A program made the translations under genes and the position numbers. A stretch of DNA of 64,000 bases, taken from assembly GCA_034190875.2 (NCBI GenBank), contig CM067343.1:65371009-65435008 (forward strand), read 5' to 3'. Within the stretch, counting starts at the first letter, position 1; each line of letters starts with the position of its first letter. Below the pieces are notes generated by a model, which saw only the letters and a program-made list of their open reading frames with translations, was not told where the DNA came from and did no database searches. Shown in pieces: positions 22,018 through 31,820 of the stretch. This stretch comes from Urechis unicinctus. Taxonomy: Eukaryota; Annelida; Polychaeta; Xenopneusta; Urechidae.

Positions 22018-22708
22018 ATGTATCACACTCTGTCTAATGTCCAATGCGGCGACGCTGTGTCCCTGGAAAATGCTATTGAAAATAGTGCAGGTGATCTATA
22101 CGTAGGTCTTAGGTCAATCACGTATACTGTGGGTTGGTATCAGATGTGCCCCTTCTATGGCTGCCAGATGGTTCTGGGCTAGAGGGGTTAAACCGTTCCA
22201 GTCTCCTGTCTGGCCTCTGGAGCTTCAAGCGTATACAGGAGAAATTTGAACTTATAAGTCAGGATACTTTAGGTCCTAGTTTGGAGGTTGATGATTCAAC
22301 TGGGATTGTTACCCTCTCAGTTCCTCCTTCTGGGTCTTTACGATGTGACGGTGTATTAAAAATATTAGGTCTTGATGCCGGTCTGGGTAGAGGATGGATT
22401 CCTTCAGGTTTTCACAAAGGCGTCCGGCCGTGAACTTTAGCATCTTTAACCCACTTTATGTCCACCTCGATCAAGTCAGTACCACGCACAACATGCTTGA
22501 TAGTGCGCCCACTACGCTTCTTGAAGTTGTGGGTTGAGGGGGCTGCTCTTTTGGTGATATCACAAACATTGCTAATCCTGTGTCAAAACGTGTTACTGCC
22601 GGAGCTGTGAATGAGTTGAAGGTTCAGATAAGGGATAATAAGGGACGTATATTGAACAATCACGACCTTCCTATTGGTGTTGTTCTTCAATTTACAAGAT
22701 GTCAATAA
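22018..22708 (+). pseudogene. Candidate Polinton minor capsid (penton-like) protein
   Basis: Divergent from the anchored protein, with ATGs about 10 bases apart. The N-terminus is MYHTLSNVQCGDAVSLENA. Middle blocks include GLWSFKRIQEKF and LYVHLDQVSTxxNMLD, and the C-terminal block is RDNKGRxLNNHDLPIG. Frames change near 22180, 22440 and 22540. The beta-rich composition, size (about 230 codons) and position between the capsid genes and the fibre fit a single jelly-roll minor capsid protein. This assignment is inference; the fold needs modelling. The stop TAA (22706-22708) overlaps the fibre start ATG (22699). Confidence 0.5.
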
Positions 22709-23357
22709 AAGCGAGTATTTATGGAACTCAACTGAAAGCGGATCAGGGCGGCGCCGACCTCTCGGAATATGCCACAAAGACCTATGTATCTATTGGTGAC
22801 TCAGAAAAAATGGATAAAAGTGGCGGTACCATGGCTGGAGACCTTGAAATGAGAGATAATAAAATCGTTCAGTTGGGAGACCCAATATCGCCTGAAGATG
22901 CTGCTAATAAAAGTATTTTGATGAGAGACACAGACAGCATCGCAGGGTCCTGAGAGAACACATAAACTCTCAGACAAAAGCCCTCATTACTATATGGGCA
23001 TAAGCAAGTGGCCCCCATCGCAGAGGATATGAGTGGTCGTTTCGCCATGGGGCTAGGGGTTGAGACTCACAAGACTCAACCTGTGGATATACCATGACAT
23101 GTGGTGGTAGTATCATTCGTATGGGGTTGTCTTCGGGTGTTGGTGCTGATACTGGTCCTATAGCAGTCGTTCCTGTTATTAATGGAACGAATCAATTGGT
23201 AGGAATAAGTAAGCCTGCTGACCAACGGGCTGTTGTAATATCTTTAGACCAGCCTTTACAGCTAGAACAAGGCAACGTAATTAACTTTTATACAACCACA
23301 CAAAACAGAGGGGCGACTTGGTCTGTAGCTTCACTCCTAATTGAACTTGACTTGTAG
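22699..23357 (+). pseudogene. Fibre-like protein with phage/adenovirus-style shaft motif
   Basis: The ATG is at 22699. Residues 42-62 read GGTMAGDLEMRDNKIVQLGD and continue into a DAANK segment, the shaft/hinge motif seen in many phage tail fibres and virus fibres. A stop at 22951 and a frame change near 23090 break it. The C-terminal part (23094-23357, ending SLLIELDL) is beta-rich and knob-like. The P2 version (29901-30482) has the same two blocks with a KKYIDAQ spacer and a single frame break. The family forms trimeric spikes used for attachment. The start overlaps the preceding gene's stop by 10 bases in both copies. Confidence 0.68.
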
Positions 23358-23374
23358 ACGTATAAAGCAGCAGT

Positions 23375-23982
23375 ATGAAACAACAACAAACGACTGCACC
23401 GTTAAATCGGGAGCTGCCTCCATGTGGTCTAGGGCAATCCTATCGGCTGAATGAGATCAGTCTTAAGAAGCAATACCTTGAGAAAGAAATTGAAAAATAT
23501 GGTGCTATGTACAAAAAATATAGGTGTGCAGTAAACTCAGTGGATGCTGTAGACACTGCTTTACTTGCTGTGGGTATGTGTCTTGGCGCAAGTGGTGCTG
23601 GTCTGATGTCTACAGTTGCTGCCCCAGTTGCTACATTTTTGGGGCTACGGGGGCTGTGTGCGGGCTGGTTGCGATCGCAGGAAAGGTCATCAGCAGGCGG
23701 CTCTCGATCAAGGTAAAGAAGCAGATTCAAATTCTGGCACATAGCAAACTAAACACGGTTACAGATATTATTTCGACGGCGCTTGAAGTTGGCTTTATCT
23801 CAGACGATGAGTTTAAACTCGTTTCGGCCGAGATCGAAAAATATACTCGAATGAAAAGCGACATTGAGGCTAAGATGTTGGCTAGGGTATCTCTACCCCT
23901 CTCACCGCCTAGATCGACGAGGGTCGCAGGAGGTGATCGTGCCGGTACCGGGTTAAGTGCAGCCGACCGACCGTCCATTTAA
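23375..23982 (+). pseudogene. Polinton membrane protein with coiled-coil N-terminus
   Basis: Starts 17 bases after the fibre gene. The N-terminus is Pro-rich, then SLKKQYLEKEIEKYGAMYKKY forms a coiled coil, followed by a hydrophobic pair of segments (about 23540-23690) and a basic VSRRL stretch. A frameshift near 23640 moves the reading into the 23524-23982 frame, which continues through KLNTVTDIIST and SDDEFKLV. The tail after about 23890 differs completely from P2 (PPRSTRVAGG in place of a charged helix), so the two copies diverge or recombined there. Function unknown; it is a recurrent Polinton gene. Confidence 0.65.
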
Positions 23983-24180
23983 AGAGTGGTGTTTGTTAGG
24001 TAAAATGGAGGTCACGATAAAATCTCTCTGCAATGATCATATTTGGATTCAAGCAAGTGGGATACCATGAGGAAGGGCTGCGTTTGAGGGAGTGACTACA
24101 CCGCCATCATAGGGCAAAACTACTTCAGGAGCTATAGTAAGAAGCTGACTGAAAAAAACTAGCAACGAGGGTGTTCGCTT
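23983..24180. other. Spacer upstream of the YqaJ gene
   Basis: No gene is supported here. Homology to P2 has ended, and the next recognisable coding sequence begins near 24185. Confidence 0.4.
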
Positions 24181-24184
24181 TAGT

Positions 24185-24936
24185 GTGCCCTGCCTCTGGG
24201 GTACGACTTTTAGGAGGTTGCAATTGCGGTATTGGAGAAGGTGTATGACATCAAGGTCTACGGAAATAATATCTATATTGAGGGTGGCGCAACAGCCTAC
24301 TCTCCGGATGGCTTTTGTGAGCTACCTATCCGGCGGCGGTGTGGCCGGGAAGGTGGAGTGGATGCTGTCTGTCTGGGGCATCCTGAGGAGATTGTGCTGC
24401 TCGAGATAAAGTGCCCCTACACTCGGAGTCCTGGGAGGATAATTCCGAATATGTATAAGCCTCAGGTTCTGTTGGGGCTGCACCATAGTCCGGTGGCGAC
24501 CATCGGGGTGTTTGTCGATTGCGTTTTCAGGTTGTGCTCTTTTGAGGACCTGGGGAGGGCTGAGGCATATAACCAGGTGTATCACAAGGATCGGAAGAAG
24601 TTTACGGATACGGTGGCTTGTGGGTGGGCGGGGGTGGAGGTCCTTGAATACGCCGACTATGGCGCTAACGGGAGGTTTAATAATTGCCTGGAGGTGGAAA
24701 AGGAGCATCACGGTCCTTGGTTGGGGAGACCGAGTGAGACCACGGAGAGGCCGACAGGGGCTTTCTACTGTTGGAAGCTCTTTACGATGAGATTGAAAGC
24801 CGCTTGTCCTGATCCCGACTTTATCGAGAAGAATGATGCTAAGGTTGCCCAGTTTATTCAAAACCTCGACTGCGTGAAAAATGGAACGGGTAGACTTGGC
24901 TCCGGAATGTTTACGCTTAAGGACCTCTATAGATAA
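24185..24936 (+). CDS. YqaJ-type viral recombinase/exonuclease (PD-(D/E)XK), N-terminally damaged
   Basis: An open frame of 234 codons from the ATG at 24232. The nuclease motif is clear: YSPDGF (residues 23-28, catalytic Asp), then VLLEIKCPY (55-63) with the E-x-K pair, then YKPQVLLGLHH (75-85), the conserved Gln motif of lambda-exonuclease/YqaJ enzymes. Upstream, codons 24185-24231 continue the homology (EVAIAVLEKV) but contain a TAG, so the N-terminus is broken or the shorter form starts at 24232. The family digests double-stranded DNA 5' to 3' to give recombinogenic ends. The gene is visibly more GC-rich than its neighbours. It lies between P1 and P2 on the plus strand and has no counterpart in P2, so membership of the Polinton is likely but not proven. 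Confidence 0.78.
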
Positions 24937-24940
24937 AGAC

Positions 24941-25094
24941 CTTGGAGGTTGGTAGTATACATGGTAGCGGCTCCCTCTCCCCCTACCCCCATGTGGTCGT
25001 GGGTCCCTACCCCCCTGTGACTCATGGCTGCCCCTAACCCTGCGACTCACAGCCTACTCAGTGACCACTGGGCTAGCCGTGGCAGTGTCCTGTA
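24941..25094. other. Junction between P1 and P2
   Basis: About 150 bp with C-rich direct repeats (ctcccccta, ctacccccat, ctacccccctg). It matches neither the right end of P2 nor the region left of the homology in P1, so it does not look like a simple tandem-duplication joint. Confidence 0.4.
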
Positions 25095-25099
25095 CAAGG

Positions 25100-25269
25100 A
25101 GTTGATCAATGATGGTATCAGGATCTATTAATATACGTATACACTTCAAAGGTCTAATATATTGGTGAACCCAGCGTTGGTAGGACACTACTACCCAGAT
25201 CAAGGTACCTTAACTGGTAACTGAGGCTGCGGCTGGTGTCATGGCAAACATCGCTTCAATCGACGGCAT
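25100..25269 (-). pseudogene. Small membrane ORF, P2 copy
   Basis: The ATG at 25269 and the hydrophobic start correspond to the 51-residue ORF of P1. Insertions and frame changes (around 25150-25220) destroy the frame. Confidence 0.55.
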
Positions 25270-25844
25270 ATGCAGTAGGTTGATCAGTCTTCAGCAGCAG
25301 TTTTGCGTGCTTGGTCTTTGCTAGTAGCTGGCGTACTGCAGCATGTTTTCCCTTGTTGGGATCACATCATTCTCACGTAGGGTCTCTTCAAATGAGTCAC
25401 GGTCCTTGGTGTGAAAGAACACCACCCAGCGGGTCAGCTCACTTCAGCACTGGGTCCTTCAGCACAGAGTTGTACTTTTGGGTGAGGACCCAGACACTTT
25501 GCTGCGCATGGCGGCGCTAAAGGCCAGTTAGGATAACATGTCTTTCTCCTTGGTTAGGGCCTTTGTTGCCTCGCCCTTAAAACAATGGTAGAAAGCCCTC
25601 AAGTGGTCATGGAGCGCTCCCCTGGATCAACCACGTACAACCTCTGAATCATCCCACACCCATGCCCTTGACTGATAGGCCTCGTTGAAACGGATGGTAG
25701 GGCAGAGGATTACAATATGCTTAAAGGCACCTAAGAAGGGCCCTCGAGGATGAATACGGGTTTTCCTGTCTGCCCACAAGCAATAGCCGAACAGGGACCA
25801 TCTGGAAACTGAAACTTAGCAGACTGCGCTGACGAACCGGCCAT
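25256..25844 (-). pseudogene. Packaging ATPase, P2 copy
   Basis: The whole gene can be followed against P1 (start near 25844), but several small indels are present (around 25440, 25515, 25570, 25745) and the Walker A stretch is disrupted. Nucleotide similarity to P1 is high enough to align by eye. No function remains. Confidence 0.75.
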
Positions 25845-26414
25845 ATTTAATGTTAAGTTGTGCATCCATAACAACAAACATATAGACGTTCAATTCACCG
25901 AGCGCCTCTGCTTTTTTTGTTATCTATATGGTAATACCCTCAGACGCATACTCAACGGCTCTGCCACTACCGTGCAGTTGGTCGTCATCACTCGTCCTTA
26001 AGTCGAACCACAGAGCATACTTGCTGGTTAGGTACTCTCCTAGGGACACCTCCGATAATGCTTTTACATGCTATCATCAATGGACATGACTTCATTGCCA
26101 GAAATCTTGATTGTCGTTTTCTTAACCAGGGCGCGACCCAGGTTTTGCATAACGCTGCAGTTAGCATCAGTCAAGATCAGTGTGATTGTAAAGGCCAGCC
26201 GTGCTGTACCTGGGACAATGACATCGTCTGCACCTAGATTGGGGAAGCGGACCAGCAGTTGTTGGTTCTGGTCAATAGGGCTTGGTTTGTTTGTAATAAC
26301 TACAGACTGTCGCACGCCCTTTACCCCAAGGGACTCGCGTATCCGGTGGTATGGATTTAGTTTGCGTCCATAAGTACTCGTCATGTTAAATAATAGCGAG
26401 TATATCTTTAACAC
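25817..26414 (-). pseudogene. Major capsid protein, P2 copy with internal deletion
   Basis: The N-terminal 100 or so codons (26064-26414, TSTYGRKLNPYHRIRE...) are open and show what the N-terminal region of the family looks like without the P1 nonsense codon. At about 26062 the sequence jumps to the C-terminal part, removing roughly 735 bases present in P1 (18655-19393). Confidence 0.78.
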
Positions 26415-26420
26415 ATTAAC

Positions 26421-28386
26421 ATGGAAAAGTTTGATAACCCAACGTTTGACGCCACAGAGGAGGAGGGGGCTATGGGAGGGGAGAGGGATGAAACATTGAC
26501 GAAACTTTAGATACGTCTACTACGACTACTCCACCATGGGCTATTACTGAAATGCCTGCTGGGTTAACAGAAGATCAGGTGGGATACCAAGAAGAAACAA
26601 ATGTCTTAGTTACGAGGTGGGAGAATGCAGTGTCTAATCATGGGCTGCAGGCCCCTCTGGACTTTAGATCGTCCAAAGTTAATTGGGGCTGAGAGTGCAA
26701 GCTTCTGACAATTCCAACAAATTCCTTCCTAGTATAAATAAGTACGGTGGTACACAGCTCGGGCTCTTGGAGTGATCGATGAACTATCCAAAATGGAAGC
26801 AAAAGCCCTTCAAGGCATAGTCCAACAGCTGCTAAAGCCTAGTCAAGGTTCCCTTGCCTGTTGGCTGCGGGCCCTGTTTACATGTTACTGATATTCAATA
26901 GTCTTGCTAATAGTCTAGGCAAGGGTGCCGTCTTGAACTGATGCAGCATCCGTGTCTCTCGGTCACTCTTGGGTAATTTCGAGTCATTGTCTCTTACTGG
27001 TCAGTGTCACATTTTCCGAAGATTCGGAGCCATATTATTTTTGGTACGCTCCGTTTGAAAGAATTGTTGGCTCTGCTGCTTGATGGGTCGTGACTGTTCT
27101 GTGAATGTGGCTGCTGGGACGGGGAAACATTTTGCTACACGTTGTTAGCTACTGCTCTCGATGCAATGCTTGGAATGGGTCAGGGTTCGACACCAATGGT
27201 TGTCCGCTTGCCGGAACAAGTAATTTGCCAAGTCAACTTATCCAACCAGACGAGTGATTTTTATGAGACGGGCACACATTCTACAACACCCCAATTTGTT
27301 GTTTCACGCTGAGTGGCACCATTAATCACACAGTCGGCAAGAGAAGCAGACACACAAATGGTTCTTTTTAACTGACTATTACGTAAACATACTAACATGC
27401 AGCTAAGCGATTAAAGCACTTGTTGTGGTGCCAATAATTCCACAAGACATTCAATGTGTTCTCATTGGATGCAAACCACAACAATGTACATGACGTCACA
27501 TACAACCGAGGGTGCGTATCACAAGCCAGTTTCGTGAGCCAGACGCGCGCGACTAAGGTCAATTTGGGTCACAACCTTTGTGTTGATTGGTCAGGAAGAT
27601 TAACGAGCGTGTCTAATGAATATTCGGACGCATCGGTTTTAGACCTTGTCTTGTCTTAGACTCTAGGGCGAGAAGCGTAGCGGAACCCCTTGAGTCTGGG
27701 ATACAGACTAGCTAAAGCCGCAGAGAAGTAAGAAACGTGCAGCCCCGAAGCCGTGACAGAGCATGGTTGTGTCGATGAAACAAGCTTCATAGAGGGCGTT
27801 CATAACGCCATAGAAGACATGGGTACTCAAACAAATGGTCCGCCACTCAGGGAGCTTATTGAGCTTCACAAGGCTATGCAGACCCAGAAGGGTGAGATGG
27901 TCAACAACCTAACTGAGCTGGAAGGGGAGATAAACCAGCGGGAAGCTAAAATGGCAAGACTAGAGGAGGATGGAAGGGGCAAAGACACAATGCTAGCTGA
28001 GCGTGTGCGCACCCTGTTCCGGGAGCAAGGGGCTACAATCGCCTCCATCCTCACTGCGGTTGGATAGGCAATCTATACCCTGGAACTTGCTTTGACTGGT
28101 GGAGGATACCCTAGTGCCACCCCTGCACCAACACCGACGCCAGCTGACAAAGGAATGGATTGAAAAACAGCTGAACTCCTTGGTAAACGTCCTGAAGGGC
28201 CTAACCAGTAAGGCAGATACTGCCCTTCCAGGGATCATTGGCTCCATCGTATCATGGCTGCTCAAGTCAGCTGCAAAGGTGGCTGGTTGGATGGCAGAGC
28301 ATGTATGGGCCACAGTTGTGGCAATGGGGGGAGTTATTCTCCTGATACTCCATGACCTACTACGTAGCAAGCCAAAGCACAACTAA
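26421..28386 (+). pseudogene. Polinton membrane protein, P2 copy, with inserted element
   Basis: The ATG at 26421 opens the acidic N-terminus. Several frame breaks follow. An 871-bp element interrupts the gene at 26840-27710. The gene resumes with GTSFIEG-type sequence, a KAMQTQKGEMVNNLTELEGE coiled coil, the TLFREQGATIAS membrane entry, and the C-terminal frame 28099-28386 (ALPGIIGSIVSWLLKSAAK plus a final hydrophobic helix and KPKHN). It is longer than the P1 version because P1 lost about 200 bases in the middle. Confidence 0.72.
26840..27710. mobile_element. 871-bp insertion with 9-bp target duplication
   Basis: GCTAAAGCC occurs immediately on both sides (26831-26839 and 27711-27719). The uninterrupted homologues P1 and P3 lack the intervening sequence. 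The insert starts TAGTCAAGGTTCC and ends in GACTA, so the outermost 5 bases are inverted. A TCAAGG(GG)TTCC word recurs inverted near the right end. It has no transposase, so it is non-autonomous. A 9-bp duplication fits Mutator-type or related cut-and-paste elements. Confidence 0.7.
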
Positions 28387-28387
28387 G

Positions 28388-29390
28388 CTTATTTGCGTTT
28401 TAACCTACAATAAGAGCGGTTTTCTCATCCTCGTGCGCCTTTCCTACAGGGGGTGGTCTATCAGGAACGCCGTTTGGGACAAGTGGAGAGGGGTTGCCTC
28501 TATCATCATGAGTTGAAAGAATCCTCAATATTAGCCTGAAACTGCTTTTGGTGTCAAAGAATGAGCCTGTACCTAGTATCCCTGAGCGGGTCTGCGCCTG
28601 AGCGCCAAGAATAGCCCAAGCATAGATTCGAATCGTGTTGTTAATCCGTGTAATACCTGTGGCTATGAATCCCTCAGGTTTTTCAAGTATGTAAGCACTC
28701 CAGGCGGTGCTTGCACCCGCATGGTCTTGCTTTATATAATCAATATGTAGCTTGCCGCGCTGGAAAACAAAGCCGTCGGTGGATTTGTAAAAGGTTTGCC
28801 TGACGGATTCGTACAAGTGGGTGTTTTCATAATTAGTGATTGGCCGTAATACGTGTGTCTCGGGGTCGGTGGAGTAGACCCGCCTGAGGCCCTGGTTTCC
28901 ACCTTTTATCCTCCAACCGGTATTTTCGGCAATGCCGAACTCATGGCAGAGTTCATGGTAGATGCTCTTGTCAAAGGTATTATCGGTGGCTGACCATGTA
29001 GCGTCATCTGGTAGTGCAACCCTCATTTCGTTCTCCGAATGGTGTAGTACACGTGAAACCCATATAGATCCCTTATTGGTGGAACTCCAGAGTTAAGGTG
29101 GTCCAACGCAGATACACAGCAGCCGGAGGTTGCGCACCATAGAACAAAATTTACCTGGTTCTGTCAGCATTGCATGTGGTTGGTTCTCCAGCCAACTACA
29201 AGTTTATCCTCGCATATGTTTGGCACCAAGTAGTGCTCAAACAGGTTGAAGAACTCCGCGTTGAACGCCTCTGTACTGTTGTCTGCTTGCACCTGGATGA
29301 GGAGATGTGTCAGCTGCTCAGCTGTAATTTGGGGTGGATACAGCGGGCCCGGTTTGTATGCATCATTTCTATTGAATCATAAGGCTTCAT
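28388..29390 (-). pseudogene. Anchored structural-type protein, P2 copy
   Basis: The frame 28400-29026 carries the IRIYAWAILGAQAQTR block and the EDEKTALIVG start of the C-terminal anchor. The N-terminal part runs to about 29390 in other frames. A deletion near 28500 removes the segment between the middle domain and the Asp/Pro linker. Confidence 0.65.
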
Positions 29391-29396
29391 AGTGCT

Positions 29397-29908
29397 ATGT
29401 ATCAAACTCTGACAAAAGTTCAAAGCGACGAGGCTGTGTCCTTGCAAAATGCTATTGACAACAGTACAGGCGATCTATGTGTTGGCCTAAGGTCAATCAC
29501 GTATACTGGGGGCTGGTACAATCTCAAATCAAAAGAGACATACAATGGCGGTCAAGGACTTCAGAAGAGGGAGGATCTGTCCAATTAAAACCTGGTCTCT
29601 GGAGTTTCAGCCTTCTTCAGCAGCAGATTATATCAATAGGTCTTAGTTTAGATGTTGATGCTGTTAATGGGATATTTATGTCCACCTCGATCAAGTAAGT
29701 ACCACGCACAACATGCTAGATGGTGCGCCCACTACGCTTCTTGAAGTTGTTGGCTTAGAGAGTGGTTCTTTCGGTGATATTATAACCACAAACATCGCTA
29801 ATCCTGTCTCTAAGCGTGTTACTAGCGGAACTGTGCTTGATAAGGGACGTCTATTGATCAACCACGACTTTCCTATTAGCATTGTTCTTGAACTCGCGAA
29901 ATGTCACT
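29397..29908 (+). pseudogene. Candidate minor capsid protein, P2 copy
   Basis: The N-terminal part (29397-29590, MYQTLTKVQSDEAVS) and C-terminal part (29691-29908, with MLDGAPTTLLEVVGLE and LINHDFPI) are preserved, while the middle is shortened. The stop again overlaps the fibre ATG at 29901. Confidence 0.55.
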
Positions 29909-30482
29909 AAAAACGAGTATTTATGGACCTAGGCAAAAATCGGCATACTCTGGAGATACTATGACTGGAGACCTTGAAATGAGAGAGAATAAAATCGTTC
30001 AGGTGGGAGAGCCAATATCGCCTAAAGATGCTGCTAATAAAAAGTATATTGATGCGCAACACAGACAGCATCGCAGGGACCTGAGAGAACACGTAAACTC
30101 GCAAAGGAAACATCTCATTACTATATGGGCAGAAGCAAGTGGCGCCCTTCGCATAGGATATAAGTGGTCGTTTGGTGATGGGGCCACGGGTTGAGACTCA
30201 CGAGACTGTGGATATACGATGTTATCGAATGGTAAGATCATTTGTATGGAGTTGTCTTCTGGTGTGGGCGCTGATTCTGGTGCTATAGCAGTCGTTCATG
30301 TTATTAATGGAACCAACCAAGTGGTAGGAATAAGTAAACCTGCTGACCAACGGGCTGTTGTAATATCGTTTGACCGGCCTTTACAGCTAGAACAAGGTAA
30401 CATTATTAACTTTTATACAACCACTCAAAACAGAGGGGCGACTTGGTCTGTAGCATCACTCCTGGTTGAACTTGACCTGTAG
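29901..30482 (+). pseudogene. Fibre-like protein, P2 copy
   Basis: Two open parts, 29901-30194 and 30219-30482, are separated by a single frame break. The shaft motif GDTMTGDLEMRENKIVQVGE is followed by SPKDAANKKYIDAQ, then a GYKWSFGDG segment, then the beta-rich end domain finishing SLLVELDL. It is the better preserved of the two fibre genes. Confidence 0.7.
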
Positions 30483-30503
30483 ACTTATGTATAAAACAGC
30501 AGT

Positions 30504-31334
30504 ATGAAACAACAACCAACCATTCCAACGGCACCGTTATATCCGCCGCTGCTTGGTGAGAATCCAGGGCACTCCTATCGGTTGAATGAGATCAGCCTCA
30601 AGAAACAATACCTTGAGAAAGAGATTGAAAAATATTGTGCTATGTACAAGAAATATAGACGTGCAGTGAACTCAGTGGATGCAGTAGAGACTGTGTTAGT
30701 TACTGTTGGTATGAGTATTGGCGCAAGTGGTGTAGCAGGGGCGTAGCCAGCGATACGCACTTACGCACGTGCGTAACATCAATTGGAAAAGTGAAAATAT
30801 AAATATGGCCAAAAATGGTATCAAAGTCAAAAGCTAAGGGGGGTGAGACTTTACTGTCTGGAACTGTAGATATCTCCCCCGTCTGTGCGTAACATTCCTT
30901 CCAGCCTGGCTACGCCCCTGTGTAGGTATATTGTCTACAATAGTTGCCATTCCTATTGCCACAGTCTTGGGTGTTACTGGAGCCGTTTGTGGGCTGCTAG
31001 GAATTGTTGGAAAATTTGTCAGTCGGCGACTGACCATTAAGATGGAAAAGCATGATCAGATCCGCATTCTAGCACAGAGCAAATGAAATACCATTGCTGA
31101 CATTGCATCGACAGCACTTGAAGATGGTCATATCTCGGATCATGAGTTTAAACTCGTTTTAGCTGATGTCACAAAATATACCCAAATGAAGGGCGAAATT
31201 AAGGCCAAATCTGTAAAAACGCGCCAGACTGTTGCAATCGATGAAAAAAACGTGCTGATCCAACGTGGAAAAGGCGAAGCATTGGAAGGTATCAGACAAA
31301 AAATGGGTGCTTCTTTACCATTCAGTGGACTGTG
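30504..31334 (+). pseudogene. Coiled-coil membrane protein, P2 copy, split by a MITE
   Basis: The ATG is at 30504. The coiled coil (SLKKQYLEKEIEKY) and the first hydrophobic segment are intact, then a 185-bp MITE interrupts. The gene resumes at about 30926 through VSRRL, has a TGA at about 31084, and continues to a charged C-terminus ending PFSGL at 31334. Confidence 0.68.
30736..30920. mobile_element. 185-bp MITE with perfect 15-bp inverted ends
   Basis: The ends are CAGGGGCGTAGCCAG and its exact reverse complement, flanked by a TGTAG duplication (30731-30735 and 30921-30925). P1 shows the empty site. A perfect 16-bp palindrome (ttacgcacgtgcgtaa, 30761-30776) lies near the left end. The CAGGGGCG terminus resembles hAT ends, though a 5-bp duplication is short for hAT. 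Confidence 0.82.
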
Positions 31335-31433
31335 AATGACCTTATTGACACGCCTCAATACATAGAATAATTTTAATTGCGTGGACATTTACGCACTGTA
31401 TATACCGATCGATTGAATGAAAGAGGTATAGAA

Positions 31434-31673
31434 ATGAGCACCGAAGAGCATATTTCTGAACTTGAGGGTGGTGTAAAAGGGTTGAAGATAGATATAGATT
31501 ATCTGAAAGACGATCAAATAGATCTAGAGGACAAACTGAGTGATATGAAGACTAACTACGATGACCTTGTGGAACTGAAGGAGATAGTGAGAGATCTGGT
31601 TAAGAACGATGATCTTATGGAGAAAGTGGAACGCTTAGAGGAGCTTGTCAGCAAGTGTTACACGAGCTTGTGA
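31434..31673 (+). CDS. Coiled-coil protein, about 79 residues
   Basis: The ATG is at 31434 (MSTEEHISELEGG) and the stop at 31671. The whole product is a charged heptad-rich helix (for example IDIDYLKDDQIDLEDKL), with no membrane segment. It is the last open gene of P2 and has a TATA-like tgtatatacc upstream (31396-31405). No counterpart is visible in P1. A structural or scaffold role is possible, but the family is not recognised. Confidence 0.55.
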   Translation: MSTEEHISELEGGVKGLKIDIDYLKDDQIDLEDKLSDMKTNYDDLVELKEIVRDLVKNDDLMEKVERLEELVSKCYTSL

Positions 31674-31820
31674 AAATATATACTATGGGGAAAAAACTGT
31701 GCTATCAGAAAGTGATCTAGAAGGTGTGCGAAAAAGTCTGTCTATCCGGCAGGCAAAACGCAAATACATATATCTGTACAGTTGTAAAGCCACCACCAGT
31801 ACCAAGAAAGACTAAGGGCT

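Larger units (their letters stand above)
7803..24940. mobile_element. Maverick/Polinton element copy P1, degraded
   Basis: This block carries the gene set that defines Polintons: PolB, retroviral-type integrase, A32/FtsK-like ATPase, major capsid protein and fibre-like protein, in a compact arrangement of divergent and overlapping genes. Left to right, the minus-strand genes are PolB, a small basic ORF, integrase, a small membrane ORF, ATPase, MCP and later a C-terminally anchored protein. Plus-strand genes fill the right half, ending with a YqaJ nuclease. The left edge falls inside the C-terminal part of PolB, so the element is truncated there and no terminal inverted repeat was found. An LTR retrotransposon occupies 8890-14930. 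Most genes carry stops or frameshifts, so the copy is not functional. Confidence 0.88.
25095..31820. mobile_element. Maverick/Polinton copy P2, left-truncated and degraded
   Basis: From about 25100 the sequence follows P1 from 17650 onward in the same order and orientation: small membrane ORF, ATPase, MCP, plus-strand membrane protein, anchored protein, minor capsid candidate, fibre, second membrane protein. It is clearly diverged from P1 (a base or indel difference every few codons). Integrase and PolB are absent. An internal deletion removes most of MCP, and two smaller elements are inserted (26840-27710 and 30736-30920). A coiled-coil ORF near 31.4 kb is seen only here. Confidence 0.85.

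Noticed and set aside
24185-24936. Bacterial contamination as the source of the YqaJ gene
   Set aside because: It is embedded between two Polinton copies in continuous animal-type sequence and has no bacterial neighbours or ribosome-binding context.
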